Below are positions 15,533 through 24,095 of a stretch of DNA of 64,000 nucleotides, piece after piece (positions within the stretch are counted from its first letter, which is position 1; each line of letters begins with the position of its first letter). Under the pieces are notes generated by a model, which ran no database searches, was not told the DNA's origin, and was given only the letters and a program-made list of their open reading frames with translations. The DNA lies in assembly GCA_023458055.1 (NCBI GenBank), contig JAEXAW010000044.1, positions 1 through 64,000 on the forward strand, in the 5' to 3' direction. The DNA is from Pseudomonadota bacterium. GTDB taxonomy: Bacteria; Pseudomonadota; Alphaproteobacteria; Sphingomonadales; Sphingomonadaceae. Both the position numbers and the translations under genes were made by a program.

Positions 15533-17546
15533 GCGGCATCTCCCTAAGGTCAGGAGGCGTTGCTTCGTCCTTGAGCATCGCGATTGCCTCATCAAGGCTC
15601 ATAATGCGTTGGCCTTCCTGGCCGAGCGTGCGGACCGCGACCTTGCCTTCTTCCGCCTCACGCTTTCCGACGACCAAGAGGTGCGGCACCTTGGCAAGGC
15701 TGTGTTCGCGCACTTTATAGTTGATCTTTTCATTCCGGAGATCGGTTTCAACGCGAATTCCTGCCGCCTTCAGCTTTTCGGTAACGGCATTGGCATAATC
15801 ATCGGCCTCCGACACGATGGTCGCGACCACCGCCTGCACCGGCGCGAGCCAGACGGGCAAGCGGCCGGCGAAATGCTCGATCAATATGCCGATAAAGCGT
15901 TCATAGCTGCCGAAAATTGCGCGGTGGAGCATGACCGGACGATGCTTGCCGCCATCTTCGGCGACATAGCTTGCATCAAGCCGTTCAGGCAGCACGCGGT
16001 CGGACTGGATCGTCCCCACCTGCCAGGTGCGACCAATCGCGTCGGTGAGGTGCCATTCCAGTTTCGGCGCATAGAAAGCGCCTTCGCCGGGCAGCTCCTC
16101 CCAACCATAGGCATCAGTGGCAAGGCCAGCCTTTTCCACCGCATCGCGCAATTCGGCTTCGGCCAAATCCCACATTTCCTCGGTGCCGAAGCGGTTTTCG
16201 GGGCGCAGCGCCAGCTTGATCGCATAGCTGAAGCCGAAATCCTTGTAGATGCGGTCGGCGAGCGCGCAGAAGGCCTGCACTTCATCGACAATTTGGTCTT
16301 CGCGGCAGAAGATATGGGCGTCATCTTGCGTGAACTGGCGCACGCGCATCAGCCCATGGAGCGCGCCATGCGGCTCATTTCGGTGGCAGCAGCCATTTTC
16401 GTAAATGCGCAAGGGCAAATCGCGATAGGATTTGATCCCCTGCCGGAAGATGAGAACGTGCGCCGGGCAGTTCATCGGCTTCAACGCCATCCAGTCGGCT
16501 TCGCCCGAAATGATCGGGCCTTCATCATCGACATTGGGCACTTCGTCAGGGATGACGAACATGTTTTCGCGATATTTGCCCCAGTGACCGGATTGCTCCC
16601 ATTGGCGCGCGTCCATCACCTGCGGGGTTTTCACTTCCTTATAGCCCGCCGCATCAATCGCGCGGCGCATATAGGCTTCGATTTCGCGCCAGATGATATA
16701 GCCCTTGGGGTGCCAAAACACTGACCCATGCGCTTCGGCCTGAAGGTGGAACAGGTCCATCTCCTGACCCAGCTTGCGATGGTCGCGCTTGGCCGCTTCT
16801 TCCAGGCGCACGAGGTGCGCATCAAGCTGCTTCTTGTTGAGCCAGCCCGTCCCGTAAATCCGCGAAAGCTGCGGGTTATTCTGGTCGCCGCGCCAATAGG
16901 CGCCCGACACCCGCATCAGCTTGAAGGCATTGGGGTCGAGCTTGCCGGTCGAGGGCAAGTGCGGCCCGCGGCACATATCGAGCCACGCATCCTCACCCTT
17001 GCCGGCGCGATAGACGGTCAACTCCTCGCCTTCGGGGAGCTCCGCCGCCCATTCGGCCTTGAAGGTTTCACCATCGGCGGTCCAGCGGTCGATCAGCGCC
17101 TGACGCGACCACACTTCGCGCACAAGGGGTTGATCGGCGGCGATGATCTTGCGCATTTCCGCCTCGATCCGCGGCAAATCCTCTTCGGTGAACATGCCGC
17201 GCTCGGCGGTCGGCGCGAAATCATAATAAAAGCCATCGTCGGTCGACGGGCCAAAGGTGATTTGCGTCCCCGGAAACAGCTTTTGCACCGCTTCGGCCAA
17301 AACATGGGCATAGTCATGCCGGGCAAGGTCCAGCGCGTCCGCCTCATCCTTGCTGGTGATGAGCGCGAGGCTCGCATCACCTTCAAACGCACGGTTAAGG
17401 TCGCGCAATTCACCATCCACCCGCGCCGCGAGCGCCGCTTTAGCCAAGCCCGGCCCAATCGCCGCAGCAATATCCGCCGGGGTAGTTCCCGCTTCCACTT
17501 CACGAACGGACCCGTCGGGAAGCGAAATTTTGAAATGCTGCGTCAT
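15519..17546 (-). CDS. thrS: Threonyl-tRNA synthetase
   Basis: Charges tRNA-Thr and edits mis-serylated tRNA. N-terminal TGS domain (residues 1-65), editing domain with HDYAHVLAEAVQKLFPG, and the class II core with the zinc ligand cysteine in KPMNCPAHVL (about 354), His in QDDAHIF (about 405) and His in PVMLHRAIFGSYERF (about 538). A C-terminal anticodon-binding domain follows. 675 residues, slightly longer than usual because of a Pro/Asp-rich tail. First gene of thrS-DUF305-infC. Confidence 0.97.
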   Translation of the reverse strand: MTQHFKISLPDGSVREVEAGTTPADIAAAIGPGLAKAALAARVDGELRDLNRAFEGDASLALITSKDEADALDLARHDYAHVLAEAVQKLFPGTQITFGPSTDDGFYYDFAPTAERGMFTEEDLPRIEAEMRKIIAADQPLVREVWSRQALIDRWTADGETFKAEWAAELPEGEELTVYRAGKGEDAWLDMCRGPHLPSTGKLDPNAFKLMRVSGAYWRGDQNNPQLSRIYGTGWLNKKQLDAHLVRLEEAAKRDHRKLGQEMDLFHLQAEAHGSVFWHPKGYIIWREIEAYMRRAIDAAGYKEVKTPQVMDARQWEQSGHWGKYRENMFVIPDEVPNVDDEGPIISGEADWMALKPMNCPAHVLIFRQGIKSYRDLPLRIYENGCCHRNEPHGALHGLMRVRQFTQDDAHIFCREDQIVDEVQAFCALADRIYKDFGFSYAIKLALRPENRFGTEEMWDLAEAELRDAVEKAGLATDAYGWEELPGEGAFYAPKLEWHLTDAIGRTWQVGTIQSDRVLPERLDASYVAEDGGKHRPVMLHRAIFGSYERFIGILIEHFAGRLPVWLAPVQAVVATIVSEADDYANAVTEKLKAAGIRVETDLRNEKINYKVREHSLAKVPHLLVVGKREAEEGKVAVRTLGQEGQRIMSLDEAIAMLKDEATPPDLREMPHDPP

Positions 17547-17670
17547 TGGTAAAAAGGCCTGATTGGAAATGGAAAAATATGCGCCCGGCGCACCCGGCTC
17601 TAAGGGCGGAAACGCGGTGAAAAGTCAAGCGTAGCGGTGTGATTTGATCTCTCTCGCCCTACCCAACTTT

Positions 17671-17759
17671 CAAGCTTCCTATACATATTGACAAGCAACC
17701 TTGACATTCTGACGACTCATGTGTAAAGCAAGCTTGTCTAATTGATTGGGAGTTTTGAC
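17671..17759 (+). promoter_or_regulatory. Candidate promoter/operator of the membrane protein-XRE pair
   Basis: The stretch before the ATG at 17760 holds TTGACA at 17688-17693 and again at 17701-17706. Repeats of a CAAGC core lie at 17671-17677 (CAAGCTT), 17692-17696 and in a perfect palindrome CAAGCTTG at 17729-17736, flanked as GCAAGCTTGTC. The arrangement suits autoregulation by the downstream XRE protein. GGGAG upstream of the ATG is the ribosome binding site. Confidence 0.35.
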
Positions 17760-18350
17760 ATGGCAAGCGACGTTCAGACTGCAGCGCCGAAATCCTTTTT
17801 ATGGGCAGCGGCATTTGTTATCGCCTTCATTGCGATGGGTTTGGCGCTTAATCAAATACGCCCGCCGATGTGGCTGCAATTGCCGCTAATGCTGTTACCA
17901 ATGCTGTTGATGATCCCCTATTTGCGAGCCTATGAGCGCCGGGCCCGGATGCGCGGATCCCTATCGACGGCGCTGATCCGATATAATCGCCGTTTTGGTT
18001 GGTGGAGCGTTGCTTATGTTGTCCTCCTCTTCCTTGCCATTTATGCGAATAAGGCGTCCCACCCGCTCGGCCTATTGGCTTGGCCGGTCGCGATATTGCC
18101 CGCGCTGGCGGTGCTCGGCATGGTATGGACCATGGCGCGCTACATATTGGAAGAAGATGATGAATATCTCCGCCAGCGCCAGATCATGGCCGGTTTAATT
18201 GCCACCGGCATCACCCTATCCACGGCGACCATCTGGGGATTTTTCGAATTATTTCAATTGGTGCCGCATATCCAGATGTTTTGGATATTCCCCTTATGGG
18301 CGATAGGCCTCGGCCTGGGCCAAATGGTGCTTAAGGTACGCGGCGCATGA
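17760..18350 (+). CDS. Hypothetical multispanning membrane protein
   Basis: 196 residues with about six hydrophobic helices in three pairs, split by a basic loop (YERRARMRGS) and an acidic loop (EEDDEYLRQRQ). No named family was recognised. The start is the ATG at 17760 (MASDVQTAA) with GGGAG nearby. It overlaps the following XRE regulator by ATGA. Membrane protein plus tiny XRE repressor is a recurring pair in alphaproteobacteria, and the regulator probably controls both genes. Confidence 0.75.
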   Translation: MASDVQTAAPKSFLWAAAFVIAFIAMGLALNQIRPPMWLQLPLMLLPMLLMIPYLRAYERRARMRGSLSTALIRYNRRFGWWSVAYVVLLFLAIYANKASHPLGLLAWPVAILPALAVLGMVWTMARYILEEDDEYLRQRQIMAGLIATGITLSTATIWGFFELFQLVPHIQMFWIFPLWAIGLGLGQMVLKVRGA

Positions 18351-18538
18351 AAAACCGACTCAAGGTCCTGCGCGCCGAGCGTGATTGGTCACAGGGCGAC
18401 TTAGCGGAGCAGCTCGGTATCTCGCGACAGAGCGTCAATGCAATCGAGACGGGGAAATATGATCCCTCATTGCCGCTCGCCTTCAAGATCGCCGACCTGT
18501 TCCAACTGACAATCGAGCAGATATTTTTGAAGGACTGA
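18347..18538 (+). CDS. Small XRE-family transcriptional regulator
   Basis: 63 residues, consisting almost only of a helix-turn-helix: SQGDLAEQLGISRQSVNAIE, then YDPSLPLAFKIADLF. It resembles the YozG/HTH_3 short repressors, which act as dimers. It overlaps the upstream membrane protein by four bases, so the two are co-translated. A likely DNA target is the CAAGCTTG palindrome about 610 bp upstream. Confidence 0.88.
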   Translation: MKNRLKVLRAERDWSQGDLAEQLGISRQSVNAIETGKYDPSLPLAFKIADLFQLTIEQIFLKD

Positions 18539-18549
18539 TATCAATCGCC

Positions 18550-20316
18550 TCACCCGAACGCATCAATCACGTCGATGAAATGCCGTCCCCATTCGGCGAG
18601 TTTGCGTACGCCTACGCCGCTGATTTCGCCCATCGCCGCTTCGGTGTGGGGACGCAGGCTTGCCATTTCGCGCAAGGTGCTATCGTGGAAGATCACATAG
18701 GGTGGCACCCCCGCTTCCAGCGCAAGGTCACGGCGTTTGGCGCGCAGGGCTTCGAACAAGGCGGCATCGGCGGGAGGCATGGACGCGGTTTCGCGGGCGC
18801 GGCGTTCCTTGCGCTTCAGCGGCGGGAGAATCAACGCGATGCTATCGTCGCCGCGCAATATGGCGCGGGCGGCGGGGCCAAAGGCGAGCCCGCCATGTTC
18901 GGTTTGCACCAGCGCTTCGCGGGCGAGCAATGTACGCGCCAGCGGGCGGATCAGCCGCATCTCCTCACCTTCGACAATGCCGAAAACCGACAGCGCATCA
19001 TGGCCGCGCGCGATAATGCGCTCGTCACGCTTGCCGGTCAGCACCGCTTCGATATGGCCGATGCCGAAACTATGCCCGGTGCGGTGGACGGCGGAGAGCA
19101 ATTTCTGCGCAAGCACCGATGCGTCCACGCTTGCAGGCGGGTTGAGGCAATTGTCGCAATTGCCACAGGTTGCGGGCGGGCTCTCCCCGAAATGCCGGAG
19201 CAGGATGGCGCGGCGACAATCGACCGTTTCGACGAGCGCGGCGAGGCTGTTGAGGCGCGCGCGTTCGGCCTCGCGGCGTGCGGGTTCAATCTCGCTCAGC
19301 CGTTGGCGGGCTAGGGCGAAATCGCTTGAGCCCCAGAAGAGATGCGCTTCGGCCGGGTCGCCATCGCGGCCCGCGCGGCCCGTTTCCTGATAATAAGCCT
19401 CGATCGACTTGGGGAGGCCCGCATGCGCGACGAAGCGCACGTCGGGCTTGTCGATCCCCATGCCGAACGCGATGGTCGCGACCATCACCATATCTTCGGA
19501 CGCAACAAAGGCGGCCTGATTGGCGGCGCGGACGTCCGGACCAAGCCCCGCATGATAAATGCGCGTCGCGCGGCCCGTCGCGGCAATGCGGCTCGCCAGC
19601 TTTTCGGTTGCGGCGCGGCTTTGCACATAGATGATGCCGGGGCCGGGCTGGCTTTTCAAAAGGTCGATCACCTGCTTGGACCCGTTGCTGCGTGGGCTCA
19701 GATGATAGCGGATATTGGGGCGGTCGAACCCGGCGACGATGAGGCCCTCTTCGGCTATGTCCAATTGGGTGAGGATATCTGCGCGGGTATGGGTGTCGGC
19801 GGTGGCAGTCAGGGCCAGGCGCGGGACGGCGGGGAAGCTATCGAGCAGTGGCCGCAGCAGGCGGTAATCGGGACGGAAATCATGGCCCCATTCCGATACG
19901 CAATGCGCTTCATCAATCGCGAACAGGGCGATTTTGGCTTGTTCAAGCAAATTACGGAATGCCTGATTGGAGGCGCGCTCGGGCGCGACATAGAGCAAAT
20001 CAAGTTCGCCCGCCCGAAACCGCGCAATGCTTTCCTCGCGGTTGCTGTCCGCCGAGGTGAGGGTTGCCGCGCGGATGCCCACCGCTTCGGCAGCACGCAA
20101 TTGGTCATGCATCAGCGCAATCAGTGGCGAGATCACCACCACCGTACCTTCAAGCGCAACCGAGGGATATTGGTAGCAGAGCGACTTGCCCGCCCCGGTT
20201 GGCATCACCGCCAGCGTATTGCGCCCCGCCATGACGCGGTCGATGACCTCGGCCTGCCTCCCCCGAAAGCCGTGGAAACCGAAAATATCGTGCAGGAGGT
20301 CGGGCTGGGGGCTCAT
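18550..20316 (-). CDS. recQ: ATP-dependent DNA helicase RecQ
   Basis: 3'-5' helicase for recombination and fork repair. Superfamily 2 motifs: MPTGAGKSLCYQ (Walker A, about residue 38-49), FAIDEAHCVSEWGHDF (about 137), LTATAD, GRAGRDG near residue 312. Zinc-binding cysteines lie in CRRAILLRHFGE and CGNCDNC (about 365-395). An RQC winged helix and a C-terminal HRDC domain follow. 588 residues. It converges on the XRE gene with an 11-bp gap. Confidence 0.96.
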   Translation of the reverse strand: MSPQPDLLHDIFGFHGFRGRQAEVIDRVMAGRNTLAVMPTGAGKSLCYQYPSVALEGTVVVISPLIALMHDQLRAAEAVGIRAATLTSADSNREESIARFRAGELDLLYVAPERASNQAFRNLLEQAKIALFAIDEAHCVSEWGHDFRPDYRLLRPLLDSFPAVPRLALTATADTHTRADILTQLDIAEEGLIVAGFDRPNIRYHLSPRSNGSKQVIDLLKSQPGPGIIYVQSRAATEKLASRIAATGRATRIYHAGLGPDVRAANQAAFVASEDMVMVATIAFGMGIDKPDVRFVAHAGLPKSIEAYYQETGRAGRDGDPAEAHLFWGSSDFALARQRLSEIEPARREAERARLNSLAALVETVDCRRAILLRHFGESPPATCGNCDNCLNPPASVDASVLAQKLLSAVHRTGHSFGIGHIEAVLTGKRDERIIARGHDALSVFGIVEGEEMRLIRPLARTLLAREALVQTEHGGLAFGPAARAILRGDDSIALILPPLKRKERRARETASMPPADAALFEALRAKRRDLALEAGVPPYVIFHDSTLREMASLRPHTEAAMGEISGVGVRKLAEWGRHFIDVIDAFG

Positions 20317-20358
20317 TGTTGTGGCAGCCCTAGCCGAACATGAAGCGGCACGAAAGGC

Positions 20359-20964
20359 TCAGGACGCGATGATCGCCTCTTCGACCTCGCGCAGCCGGTC
20401 TTTGCCGAAATAAAGCGCATCGCCGACGAAAAAACTGGGTGAGCCGAACACGCCGCGCGCCACCGCATTTTCGGTATTGGCGATGAGCCGTTGCTTGACC
20501 GTATCGCTTTGCGCAAGCGCAAACAGTTCTTTGGCGGGGAGTTTTGCAGCGGTGAGCGCATCCGCCACAACGGCCGGATCATCCATCTTAAGTCCAGCCA
20601 CCCACATCGCGTCGAACACTGCATCCACATAGGGCGCGAACATGCCCATCTCCTCCGCCGCGATGCTGCCGCGCATGATCATCAGCGTGTTAACCGGAAA
20701 ATGCGGGTTAATGCGAAAGCCTTTGACGTCATGACGCACAACAAAGCGGTCCATCTCGAGCCGGTCATAGGCAAGCTTTGCGGGGATGTTGGCGAAAGCG
20801 GCTATGGGCGACTGGTTTCCTGTCGCTTTGAACACGCCGCCGAGTAATACGGGAATATAGCTAAAGCGAACGCCCGTGCGCGCTTGAATGGCGGCAATAG
20901 CCTTATGCGCGAGAAACGCATTGGGGCTGCCAAAATCGAACAGGAATTGCGGATTACCGGCCAT
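20359..20964 (-). CDS. DsbA-like 2-hydroxychromene-2-carboxylate isomerase family protein
   Basis: 201 residues, thioredoxin-fold kappa-class GST/HCCA isomerase type. FLFDFGSPNAFLAHKAI at the start carries the serine used in this family in place of the redox CXXC, and GVFGSPSFFVGDALYFGKDRL at the end is diagnostic. The true substrate is unknown; family members act on aromatic degradation intermediates with glutathione. The start is the ATG at 20964, 8 bp from GGGGAG; an alternative ATG lies at 20970. It overlaps the SDR gene upstream, so they form an operon. Confidence 0.85.
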   Translation of the reverse strand: MAGNPQFLFDFGSPNAFLAHKAIAAIQARTGVRFSYIPVLLGGVFKATGNQSPIAAFANIPAKLAYDRLEMDRFVVRHDVKGFRINPHFPVNTLMIMRGSIAAEEMGMFAPYVDAVFDAMWVAGLKMDDPAVVADALTAAKLPAKELFALAQSDTVKQRLIANTENAVARGVFGSPSFFVGDALYFGKDRLREVEEAIIAS

Positions 20965-21716
20965 TACCATGTCTCCCCATAGGGCCGGATCTCCTGTTCG
21001 AAGGTCCAGGCGGTCTGCGGCTGGTTGAATAAGGTCCAATAAGCGTCGGCAATTGCGGCGGGCGGCATCAACCGGTCCGGACCAATCGCCTCCGCGCCCT
21101 CGCGTTCGGTCAACAGGTTGCGGACAAACGCCGTATCAACACCGGCATCGACGACGAGATGCGCGACATGGATATGTTTGGGCCATAATTCGCGTGCCAT
21201 GGACTGCGCGGTCGCGCGAAGGCCTGCTTTTGCAGCGGCAAAAGCGGCATAGCCGGGATTGCCGCGCATCGCCGCGGTTGCACCGGTGAAGAAAATCTTG
21301 CCCGTCTCGCGCGGAACCATAATTCGCGCGGCCTCGCGACCGGTTACAAACCCGGCGAAGCAGGCCATTTCCCACACCTTGCGAAACACGCGGTCCGTTG
21401 TATCGAGAATGGGAAAATAAACATTGGCGCCGACATTGAACACCACCAGCGCCAGCGGGGCATGCGCTTCGGCAGCATCGAGGAATGCGGCGACCTCTTC
21501 GGGTATGCGGGCATCAAGCGCGCGGGCATCGATCTTGCCGCCCTCCGCCTCAATCTCTGCGACCAAGGGCGCCAGCTTGTCGCCATTGCGCCGTCCCGCG
21601 AAGACAGTGAAGCCTTCCCGCGCAAAGCGCTTGGCGATTTCCGCGCCGATATAATCACCAGCGCCGACGATTGCGACGGTTTCGTTGCGCGGCGCAACTT
21701 GGATGACTGACGTCAT
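20964..21716 (-). CDS. SDR-family oxidoreductase with an altered active site
   Basis: 250 residues, Rossmann fold. The cofactor motif GAGDYIG (about residues 18-24) and the second-strand Arg pair AGRRN suggest NADP(H). The usual catalytic Tyr of YxxxK is Phe159 (F-A-A-A-K163), and the usual Ser falls on Ala146 (in TGATAA). The protein may thus not be a classical dehydrogenase. First gene of a two-gene operon with the DsbA-like isomerase; divergent from a MarR regulator with an operator-like palindrome between. Confidence 0.85.
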   Translation of the reverse strand: MTSVIQVAPRNETVAIVGAGDYIGAEIAKRFAREGFTVFAGRRNGDKLAPLVAEIEAEGGKIDARALDARIPEEVAAFLDAAEAHAPLALVVFNVGANVYFPILDTTDRVFRKVWEMACFAGFVTGREAARIMVPRETGKIFFTGATAAMRGNPGYAAFAAAKAGLRATAQSMARELWPKHIHVAHLVVDAGVDTAFVRNLLTEREGAEAIGPDRLMPPAAIADAYWTLFNQPQTAWTFEQEIRPYGETW

Positions 21717-21750
21717 AACGACTCCGAAAAGCTTGTATCGTTATGCAATA

Positions 21751-21762
21751 GTGTATATACAC
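21751..21762. promoter_or_regulatory. Palindromic operator candidate between SDR and marR
   Basis: GTGTATATACAC is a perfect 12-bp palindrome placed 5 bp before the marR ATG and 35 bp before the SDR start on the other strand. MarR proteins commonly repress their own gene and a divergent operon from such a site. Confidence 0.55.
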
Positions 21763-21767
21763 AGTTC

Positions 21768-22310
21768 ATGCCTTTCAAGCCAAATCGTCAGCAAAGCCGG
21801 GCCACGCCGCCGAAGATTGCAGCGCTGGAGCAGTTGCGTGATAGTCGGCATATCTGCTTTGCCGAAAATATCCGTGCGGCTAGCCGGGCGGTGACGCGCC
21901 GCTATGCCCGCCATCTCGGGCCCAATGGCGTTACCGGCGCGCAAGGCTCGATCCTGACCCGGCTCTATTATATTGGCGCGGTATCGGTCGCGCGACTGGC
22001 CTGCGAGATGGAGACGGAGCGCACGACGATGGTGCGCAACGTCGCACTGCTCGAAAAAAGCGGGCATGTTGTGGTGGAACCGGCCCTGAAGGGGCGCTCC
22101 CGTCTCGTCCGGCTGACGGACAAAGGCTTAGGTGCGCTAGAACAGCTTATGCCGGGCTGGCAACAAGCACAGGATCAACTGCGCGCCGAACTGGGGCCGG
22201 AAGACTGGGATGTGATGATGCGCGGGCTGCGGCGGCTGGTCGAACTTGAAGCTCTGGCGTCACCGTCTGACGTCAAACGGAGCGGCGGCGGGACAGCCAA
22301 CTCCGCATGA
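21768..22310 (+). CDS. MarR-family transcriptional regulator
   Basis: 180 residues. Winged helix: VSVARLACEMETERTTMVRNV (helix-turn-helix, about 73-93), LLEKSGHVVVEPALKGRSRLV (wing) and the RLTDKGLGALEQLMP helix. Dimerisation helices flank it. It has a longer basic N-terminus than usual. Divergent from the SDR-isomerase operon, so it is probably its repressor, responding to an aromatic or phenolic ligand (inferred). It converges on yceD with a 4-bp gap. Confidence 0.9.
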   Translation: MPFKPNRQQSRATPPKIAALEQLRDSRHICFAENIRAASRAVTRRYARHLGPNGVTGAQGSILTRLYYIGAVSVARLACEMETERTTMVRNVALLEKSGHVVVEPALKGRSRLVRLTDKGLGALEQLMPGWQQAQDQLRAELGPEDWDVMMRGLRRLVELEALASPSDVKRSGGGTANSA

Positions 22311-22314
22311 TCAT

Positions 22315-22875
22315 TCAGTTTTTGTTGAGTTTGTCGCGCAGACTCGCCAGCGCGCCAAATGCGCCTGCTTCCTCTTCACTGATCACGCCCTTGGCCTTGA
22401 GATAGGCGTCCGCATCCGGGCTGCGCGGATATGGGTCGAGCGACAGCAGCAGTGTTTCGGCCACCGCCTCGCCGATATCGATCGCACCGCCTTCGAAATG
22501 GACGACGTCGCGGCCCTCGGCATCGGCGCTGTCCGGCATTTCGGTCTCTTCCCCCTCGTTCGGCGGCCCGTCCGGCTCGGGCGAGAAGCGCAGCGCCAGC
22601 GGCTCATCAAGCACCACCTCGAGCGGCTCGCCAGTCGCAACGCAGGCCTGTTCAACCGTGGCAAGCAACTGTCCGTCGGCGATCACATCCTCGCCATCTG
22701 CCGTTAGCGTCAGCGTGGCTTCGAGCCGGTCGAGGCTGACGAGGCCAAAGCGGCGGGCCAGGGCCGCACATTCTCCTGCATCGGCCTCAATCTTGGCCTC
22801 TACCGGCTGCTGCCGGATTTGGGTCAGCCGATAGATACGGGAGAATTCCGGTGTGGCAAAATGATCCTGCTTCAT
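22315..22875 (-). CDS. YceD/DUF177 family protein
   Basis: 186 residues. DUF177 members influence 23S rRNA accumulation and often lie near rpmF. Here the conserved core is ADGQLLATVEQACVATGEPLEV and the acidic segment ending DIGEAVAETLLLSLDPYPRSP, typical of the family. rpmF is not adjacent in this genome. The start ATG overlaps the end of the cbp3-type gene by ATGA, so the two are translated together. Confidence 0.9.
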   Translation of the reverse strand: MKQDHFATPEFSRIYRLTQIRQQPVEAKIEADAGECAALARRFGLVSLDRLEATLTLTADGEDVIADGQLLATVEQACVATGEPLEVVLDEPLALRFSPEPDGPPNEGEETEMPDSADAEGRDVVHFEGGAIDIGEAVAETLLLSLDPYPRSPDADAYLKAKGVISEEEAGAFGALASLRDKLNKN

Positions 22876-23411
22876 GGATGCGCCTCCGCGCCGGTGTCGG
22901 GTATCTTGCCCGCCGCAATGGCGTCAGGCGTTGTGGCGTCAAGATTGGCCACGAAGTCCTTGAATTTCCTCACCACATGGTCGCGCATTGCGGGGTCGGG
23001 TTCAACCCCGCCCCAGATGTTGCGCGTCACCACCGCTTCCCAGCTATCGCCGCCGTTCAGCGCCGCACGATAGGCTCCGAGGCGGCCGCCGAGCGCACCC
23101 ATTATCCGCCCGATATGTTTGCCGACAATCATGTCCCCAATGCCGATCTGGCGAAGCTGGCCGTCCATATCCTCCACGAAAATCTCGGTGAGGTAGGCGC
23201 TGTCCTGCGCATGCTCGGGCGCGCGTTCAAGTCTCAGCAAGGTCAGCGACAATAAGGCTGCGACCATATCGAACCGGCCCTCGCGGGTATCCGGAACGCC
23301 GCCCGCTATATACCAATGCGGTTGGCGAGCCGCAGCCACGATGGCCGCATAAAGGGGCGCCAGCTTTTCGCGGGGATCGGATCGGTTGAGGAATTTGGAC
23401 AGAAACGACAT
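22872..23411 (-). CDS. Ubiquinol-cytochrome c chaperone (CBP3 family)
   Basis: 179 residues. Assists assembly of the cytochrome bc1 complex. Conserved signs are LYAAIVAAARQPHWYI, RFDMVAALLSLTLLRLER, FVEDMDGQLRQIGIGDMIVG and KHIGRIMGALGGRLGAY. The start is the ATG at 23411 (MSFLSKFLNR); the frame runs upstream to 23522, but that part is not typical. It forms a two-gene unit with yceD, a pairing seen in other alphaproteobacteria. Confidence 0.92.
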   Translation of the reverse strand: MSFLSKFLNRSDPREKLAPLYAAIVAAARQPHWYIAGGVPDTREGRFDMVAALLSLTLLRLERAPEHAQDSAYLTEIFVEDMDGQLRQIGIGDMIVGKHIGRIMGALGGRLGAYRAALNGGDSWEAVVTRNIWGGVEPDPAMRDHVVRKFKDFVANLDATTPDAIAAGKIPDTGAEAHP

Positions 23412-23566
23412 GGCTGTGCGCTTTAGGACAAAGTCTCCTTCATTGCCAGATAGAGCTTGGGCATATGATTGGTGCCAGATGTTTCTTGTCAGTATCGCGA
23501 GGATTGCCCTATGGGGTGCCAAAGCCGTCCGGTTTACCGGTCCGAAGATAGTTCAGGAGTATGCCA

Positions 23567-24046
23567 ATGAAGACCCCCAAGGTCGAAGGATCTACCCGCC
23601 GTTTGCTGCTCGTCGGCGGCCTTGCGCTTGCTATGGCGACAACGGCAGGATGTGCGCGGGTGCGTGGTCATCAGGGTTTCATCATGGACAAGACGCTGAC
23701 CGATTCCGTCACAGCCGGTATTGATAATAAGGAATCGGTGGAACGCACGCTTGGTCGCCCGACCTTTACCGGCCAGTTCGGCAACGATGAATGGTATTAT
23801 CTGTCGCGCGAAACGCGTCAGCTCGCCTTCGCAAATCCGCGGGCGACCGATCAGACGCTGCTGCGCGTCCGCTTCGATGCCGCTGGCAATGTTGCCTCGG
23901 TGGATCGCACGGGTATCGAGAAGGTTGCCCAGCTTTCGCCGGTCAGCGACAAAACCCCGACGCTGGGGCGCAACCGTACATTGCTCGAAGATATTTTCGG
24001 CAATATCGGCGCGGTTAACGGCGCGACGGCGCCCGGCAGCAACTGA
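23567..24046 (+). CDS. bamE: Outer membrane protein assembly factor BamE
   Basis: 159 residues, small lipoprotein of the BAM complex (SmpA/OmlA). Signal peptide with lipobox TAGC (Cys about residue 29). The BamE core has VTAGIDNKESVERTLGRPTFTGQFGNDEWYYLS in two parts, with the Gly-Arg-Pro turn. The start is the second ATG (23567), 7 bp from AGGAG; the first ATG at 23561 is only 1 bp from it. Divergent from cbp3; a strong terminator follows. Confidence 0.92.
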   Translation: MKTPKVEGSTRRLLLVGGLALAMATTAGCARVRGHQGFIMDKTLTDSVTAGIDNKESVERTLGRPTFTGQFGNDEWYYLSRETRQLAFANPRATDQTLLRVRFDAAGNVASVDRTGIEKVAQLSPVSDKTPTLGRNRTLLEDIFGNIGAVNGATAPGSN

Positions 24047-24069
24047 TTTTCCTTTGAGCGCAAAAAATC

Positions 24070-24095
24070 GGGCGGGCTCACCCCCGCCCCTTTTT
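24070..24095. terminator. Bidirectional terminator between bamE and maeB
   Basis: GGGCGGG (24070-24076), six-base loop, CCCGCCC (24083-24089), then CTTTTT. On the other side AAAAAATC gives a T run for the convergent maeB transcript, whose stop codon overlaps the T tract. Confidence 0.88.

Noticed and set aside
15405..16724. 439-residue open frame on the + strand opposite thrS
   Set aside because: A shadow of GC-rich codon use; thrS on the other strand has complete motifs and the + frame shows none.
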